Assembly (NCBI GenBank): GCA_947627615.1 | Contig: CANQWS010000011.1 | Span: 1-64,000, forward strand | Origin: an uncultured Muribaculaceae bacterium | Lineage (GTDB): Bacteria > Bacteroidota > Bacteroidia > Bacteroidales > Muribaculaceae | Direction: 5' to 3' | Length of the DNA stretch: 64,000 bases | Shown: positions 61,293 to 64,000 of the stretch, in pieces | Position numbering within the stretch: position 1 is the stretch's first letter | Layout: each line of letters begins with the position of its first letter | Translations under genes and position numbers: made by a program | Notes under the pieces: model-generated | Told to the model about the DNA's origin: nothing | Databases searched by the model: none | The model's input: the letters and a program-made list of their open reading frames with translations, nothing else

Positions 61293-62459
61293 TCACACCT
61301 TTTTGGAAAAAATGCGGTTGACTATTGCGGCGATGGCTCCGTCGCCGGTTACGTTGCAGGCTGTGCCGAACGAGTCCATTGCAATGTAGAGGGCTATCAT
61401 CATGGCGTTCTGGGGCTCGGAGAAGCCGAGCACTCCCGAGAGCAGACCGAGCGAGGCCATTATTGCGCCTCCGGGAATTCCCGGTGCCGCTATTATCGTT
61501 ACGCCGAGCATGGCAATGAACTGCGCCATGGTGGGGAAATCGTAAGGAATCTGCTGCAGGACCATGAGGGCCACGGCGCATGCCACTATCTTCAGCGTTG
61601 AGCCCGACATGTGAATCGTAGCGCACAGGGGGACCACGAAGCCGGCTATGTCGCGGTCAACGCCCATCAGTATTGACTGGCGCAATGTCACGGGGATGGT
61701 GGCTGCCGACGATTGTGTGCCCAGCGCGGTGAAATAGGCCGGCATCATTGTCCAGAGCATGCGCAGGGGATTCCGGCGGAAGAAGATTGCGGCTATGCAG
61801 TACTGGACAAGGAGCAGCAGAACATGCATTATGAAAATCACAAGAATGATTTTGGAAAATGCCGTGAGGATTGCGCCGACTTTCCCTTCCACGGTCATGA
61901 TAAGGAATATGCCGCATATATAGTAGGGCAGCAGAGGGATAACGGCACGGATAATGGTCTTGCTGACAATATCGCGGAATTCAAACAGTCCGTTGTGGAG
62001 CGCTTTCCCCGGAATGTAGGCGCATCCCAGTCCGAGCATGAACGAGAGCACCAGTGCGGTCATGACCGGCATTAGGGGAGGAATGGTTATATCGAAAAAG
62101 GATTTCACGGCGGTGCTTTCGGCCGAAGACTCCGGCATGATCTGTCCGGCGAGCATGGAAGGGAAAAATGTGTCGGCTGTGAAATAGGAGGCAAATCCGG
62201 CCATCAGTGTGGCGGCGTAAGCGAGAATGGCGGTAACAACAAGCATTTTTCCGGCGCGGGTGCCGAGATCGGCTATGGCCGGACTCACGAAACCGATGAT
62301 AATCAACGGTATCATGAAGCCGAGAAACTGGCTGAATATGGCGTTGAATGTGGCAAAAAGCGAGGCTATCCAGTCAGGAGCCACCATGCCGAGGCCCGTT
62401 CCTGCGGCCATACCTATGATTATTCTCCCGAGAAGTCCTATGCGGAATGTTTTTTTCAT
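61293..62459 (-). CDS. Dicarboxylate/amino acid:cation symporter (DAACS)
   Basis: A 388-residue transporter with about eight helices and two hairpins. Family motifs are present: FSQFLGFMIPLIIIGFVSPA, TALGTQSSAATIPVTLRQSI (the SSAAT hairpin) and GAIMASLGLLSGVLGFSEPQ, then MDSFGTACNVTGDGAIAAIV. These resemble glutamate/aspartate or serine symporters. Length is slightly short for GltP but normal for this Bacteroidales group. Confidence 0.93.
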   Translation of the reverse strand: MKKTFRIGLLGRIIIGMAAGTGLGMVAPDWIASLFATFNAIFSQFLGFMIPLIIIGFVSPAIADLGTRAGKMLVVTAILAYAATLMAGFASYFTADTFFPSMLAGQIMPESSAESTAVKSFFDITIPPLMPVMTALVLSFMLGLGCAYIPGKALHNGLFEFRDIVSKTIIRAVIPLLPYYICGIFLIMTVEGKVGAILTAFSKIILVIFIMHVLLLLVQYCIAAIFFRRNPLRMLWTMMPAYFTALGTQSSAATIPVTLRQSILMGVDRDIAGFVVPLCATIHMSGSTLKIVACAVALMVLQQIPYDFPTMAQFIAMLGVTIIAAPGIPGGAIMASLGLLSGVLGFSEPQNAMMIALYIAMDSFGTACNVTGDGAIAAIVNRIFSKKV

Positions 62460-62517
62460 GAATTAAAAAAGGTGTGTAATATTTAATTTAAAGACCGATA
62501 CATGTTTGAATTAAACG

Positions 62518-62525
62518 CAAAGATA
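62518..62525 (-). promoter_or_regulatory. -7 element of the symporter promoter
   Basis: On the minus strand TATCTTTG fits TAnnTTTG about 58 bases before the symporter start. Confidence 0.5.
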
Positions 62526-62614
62526 AGACAAATTGAAAAAATAATTGTGCTAAATGCAACAAAATTAAAATCCGCCACGTCTAAGGAATAGAAAATAATT
62601 AAATTCATTCAGAT

Positions 62615-63373
62615 ATGTACAAAAGATTTATCACATCCACGTTCCTGATGGCTCTGACATTGTCGGTAATGTCATCATGCACCGCAGTAAGCAAACATTT
62701 CGGCGAGGTTGTCAGTGACCCCGATTCAAAAATCAAGGTAAGGACTATAGCGCTCAAAGGCGTTGACGAACTTAAGGTAAGTTCAGGGATTGTTGTCAGG
62801 TACGAACAGAACGACAGCAATGTGGTTGTTGTGTCCTCTCCCGAGGACGTGGCCCAGTATGTTAAGGCCGAGATTGAAGGCGATGAGTTGAAATTGTCTT
62901 TGACAAAGAACATGGATGTGAGGCGCAACCGCATCAATGTGACGGTCAAAAGTAATTCCATTGATGATTTCAGCTGTTCGGGCGGAGCGGTGCTAAAGTT
63001 CGTGACTGAGTTCAGCCCCGCGGGAGGCGAATTGTCGTTGAGCTGTTCGGGAGGCGCCATCATAGAGTCTTCGGACCGGATAGAGTGCGACGTGATCGGT
63101 CTGGAATGTTCGGGCGGTGCAGTGGTCAAGCTTAGTGACATAAAATCGGTGTCTTTTGCCTGCGAATCATCAAGCGGAGCCGTTGTCAATTTAGGCGGCG
63201 TTTCTTCCGTGGCATCTTTTGACGCTTCCTCAGGTACGGTGATTGAAGCTGCCGGTCTCAAATGCGAAAAGGGCGACATAGACGTTTCGAGCGGCGCCAT
63301 TGTCAAAAGTTCCATTTCCAATGCCAGTATTAAGAAATCGTCGGGCGGCATAGTCAATAACAGCGGCAAATGA
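62615..63373 (+). CDS. GIN-domain (DUF2807) lipoprotein
   Basis: A 252-residue lipoprotein with Cys22 (VMSSCTAV). The mature protein matches the head-GIN/DUF2807 family: ALKGVDELKVSSGIVVRYEQ, then at least seven short beta-helix-like turns carrying the motif S-G-(G/A)-A (SCSGGAVLKF, SCSGGAIIES, ECSGGAVVKL, SSSGAVVNL, SSGTVIEA, SSGAIVKS, SSGGIVNN). Such proteins form right-handed parallel beta solenoids at the cell surface; function is unknown. Confidence 0.9.
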   Translation: MYKRFITSTFLMALTLSVMSSCTAVSKHFGEVVSDPDSKIKVRTIALKGVDELKVSSGIVVRYEQNDSNVVVVSSPEDVAQYVKAEIEGDELKLSLTKNMDVRRNRINVTVKSNSIDDFSCSGGAVLKFVTEFSPAGGELSLSCSGGAIIESSDRIECDVIGLECSGGAVVKLSDIKSVSFACESSSGAVVNLGGVSSVASFDASSGTVIEAAGLKCEKGDIDVSSGAIVKSSISNASIKKSSGGIVNNSGK

Positions 63374-63376
63374 AAA

Positions 63377-63404
63377 AATGCGCTACCCACAAGGGCAACG
63401 CATT
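63377..63404 (+). terminator. Possible terminator after the GIN-domain gene
   Basis: AATGCGCTACCC and GGGCAACGCATT form a stem with two internal mismatches and a four-base loop, just after the stop codon. Confidence 0.55.
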
Positions 63405-63508
63405 CCATTCCAACATTTATGCTTATGAATTGAATTACACTCTGTTAAAGATTATCAGAGATTGTTTTAAGATTTGAGGTCGAAACTCTTAATGATTCAT
63501 CCGGGAAA

Positions 63509-64000
63509 TCATCTGCGTGATTTTCTGGATGATTTTTTAGACTTTTTCTTGGTCTTGGCTGAAGCTGTAGCTTTTGATTTCTTTGATTTGGAGTATTTCG
63601 AAGCGCTCGATTTTGCGCGCTTGGGACCGTAGACCTGAGCGCGTTCGTAGGTGCGCTTGTCGAATGTGAACACATCCTTGTGGGTCACGTAGTTCTCGAA
63701 ATCAATGATCGCTTCGGGGTTTACGGCAAGGCCCATGAAACGGGTCTCGAAGTGGAGGTGAGGACCGGTGGAACGGCCGGTGTTGCCACCCTTTGCTATC
63801 AGCTGGCCTGCGCGAACGCGCTGTCCGGGTTTTACCAGAGTGCGGGAAAGATGTCCGTAGACTGTTTCCAGACCGTTGTCATGGCGAACCACGATGTAGT
63901 GGCCGTAGCCGCGTGCTTCATATTTTACGAGACGGACTTTGCCGTCAAAAGCTGATACAACAGAGTCTCCGACATGGAGGTTGAGGTCAACTCCGCGGTG
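63509..64000 (-). CDS. M23-family (LytM) peptidase, partial (C-terminal part)
   Basis: The frame is open to the right edge. Visible from the edge inward: HRGVDLNLHVGDSVVSAFDG (with the HxGxD zinc motif), VRLVKYEARGYGHYIVVRHD, YGHLSRTLVKPGQRVRAGQL, and GPHLHFETRFMGLAVNPEAI with the HxH motif. All catalytic residues are intact. The tail is a very basic Lys/Ser-rich stretch (KYSKSKKSKATASAKTKKKS). It should cut peptidoglycan cross-links. The N-terminal part lies outside the window. Confidence 0.93.
   Translation of the reverse strand, partial: HRGVDLNLHVGDSVVSAFDGKVRLVKYEARGYGHYIVVRHDNGLETVYGHLSRTLVKPGQRVRAGQLIAKGGNTGRSTGPHLHFETRFMGLAVNPEAIIDFENYVTHKDVFTFDKRTYERAQVYGPKRAKSSASKYSKSKKSKATASAKTKKKSKKSSRKSRR

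Overview
The window reads as a Bacteroidales chromosome carrying one large integrated element. Family markers are DUF4133/DUF4134/TraG conjugation proteins, Bacteroidetes-type promoters (TAnnTTTG -7 boxes), short RpoD proteins lacking region 1.1, a DUF4292 / EnvC / TPR cluster and a DUF4954 protein. The chromosomal part is GC-rich enough by eye to suggest Muribaculaceae or a relative, but that placement is inference.

Bases 1 to about 28,000 are the integrase-proximal part of an integrative and conjugative element (ICE) whose other end lies left of the window. A tightly packed transfer operon runs leftward from 10098 to base 1: a membrane-anchored protein, two DUF4134 pilin-like proteins, DUF4133, a fimbrillin-like lipoprotein, the TraG/VirB4 ATPase, a small winged-helix-like protein, a large exported protein, two further exported proteins, and a protein cut by the window edge. 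Upstream of that operon, on the other strand, sits an AT-rich defence island (10.5-16.9 kb): an AbiJ-NTD3/AAA ATPase plus HNH nuclease pair (Septu-like), an AbiEi/AbiEii type IV toxin-antitoxin pair, a Fic/AlbA-type C-terminal remnant, and AbiH. Decayed fragments of abiEi and abiH lie just ahead of the intact genes and look like recombination scars. The leftward replication/control genes follow (Toprim primase, RepA-like ATPase, two excisionase-like HTH proteins, one unknown). Then come cargo genes (Vat-like acetyltransferase with a MATE pump; META lipoprotein, DUF3795, Rob-like AraC regulator, zinc-ribbon protein) and two tandem tyrosine recombinases that end the ICE.

From 28.0 to 30.65 kb there is a remnant of a second element. 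It comprises a phage-tail-like gene that appears truncated where the ICE begins, and a tyrosine integrase next to a tRNA-Pro(CGG) gene, the probable attachment gene. The ICE therefore seems to be nested in an older prophage.

From 30.65 to 64 kb the sequence is ordinary chromosome: POT peptide transporter, sufE, M28 peptidase, ligA, outer-membrane barrels, an ECF sigma factor, xpt, an OmpH/Skp-like protein, pepD, an N-acetylmuramidase, a flippase, an EnvC-like protein, DUF4292 and TPR proteins, DUF4954, prmA, a small envelope cluster (holin-like and YtxH proteins), a GH20 hexosaminidase, two adjacent rpoD-type sigma genes, an ABC-2 exporter pair, a dicarboxylate symporter, a GIN-domain lipoprotein and a partial M23 peptidase. 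Several good hairpin terminators separate these units.

The most interesting region is the defence island, especially the AbiJ-NTD3 ATPase/HNH pair and the scar-like gene fragments around it. All functional statements come from reading sequence motifs; no searches were run.
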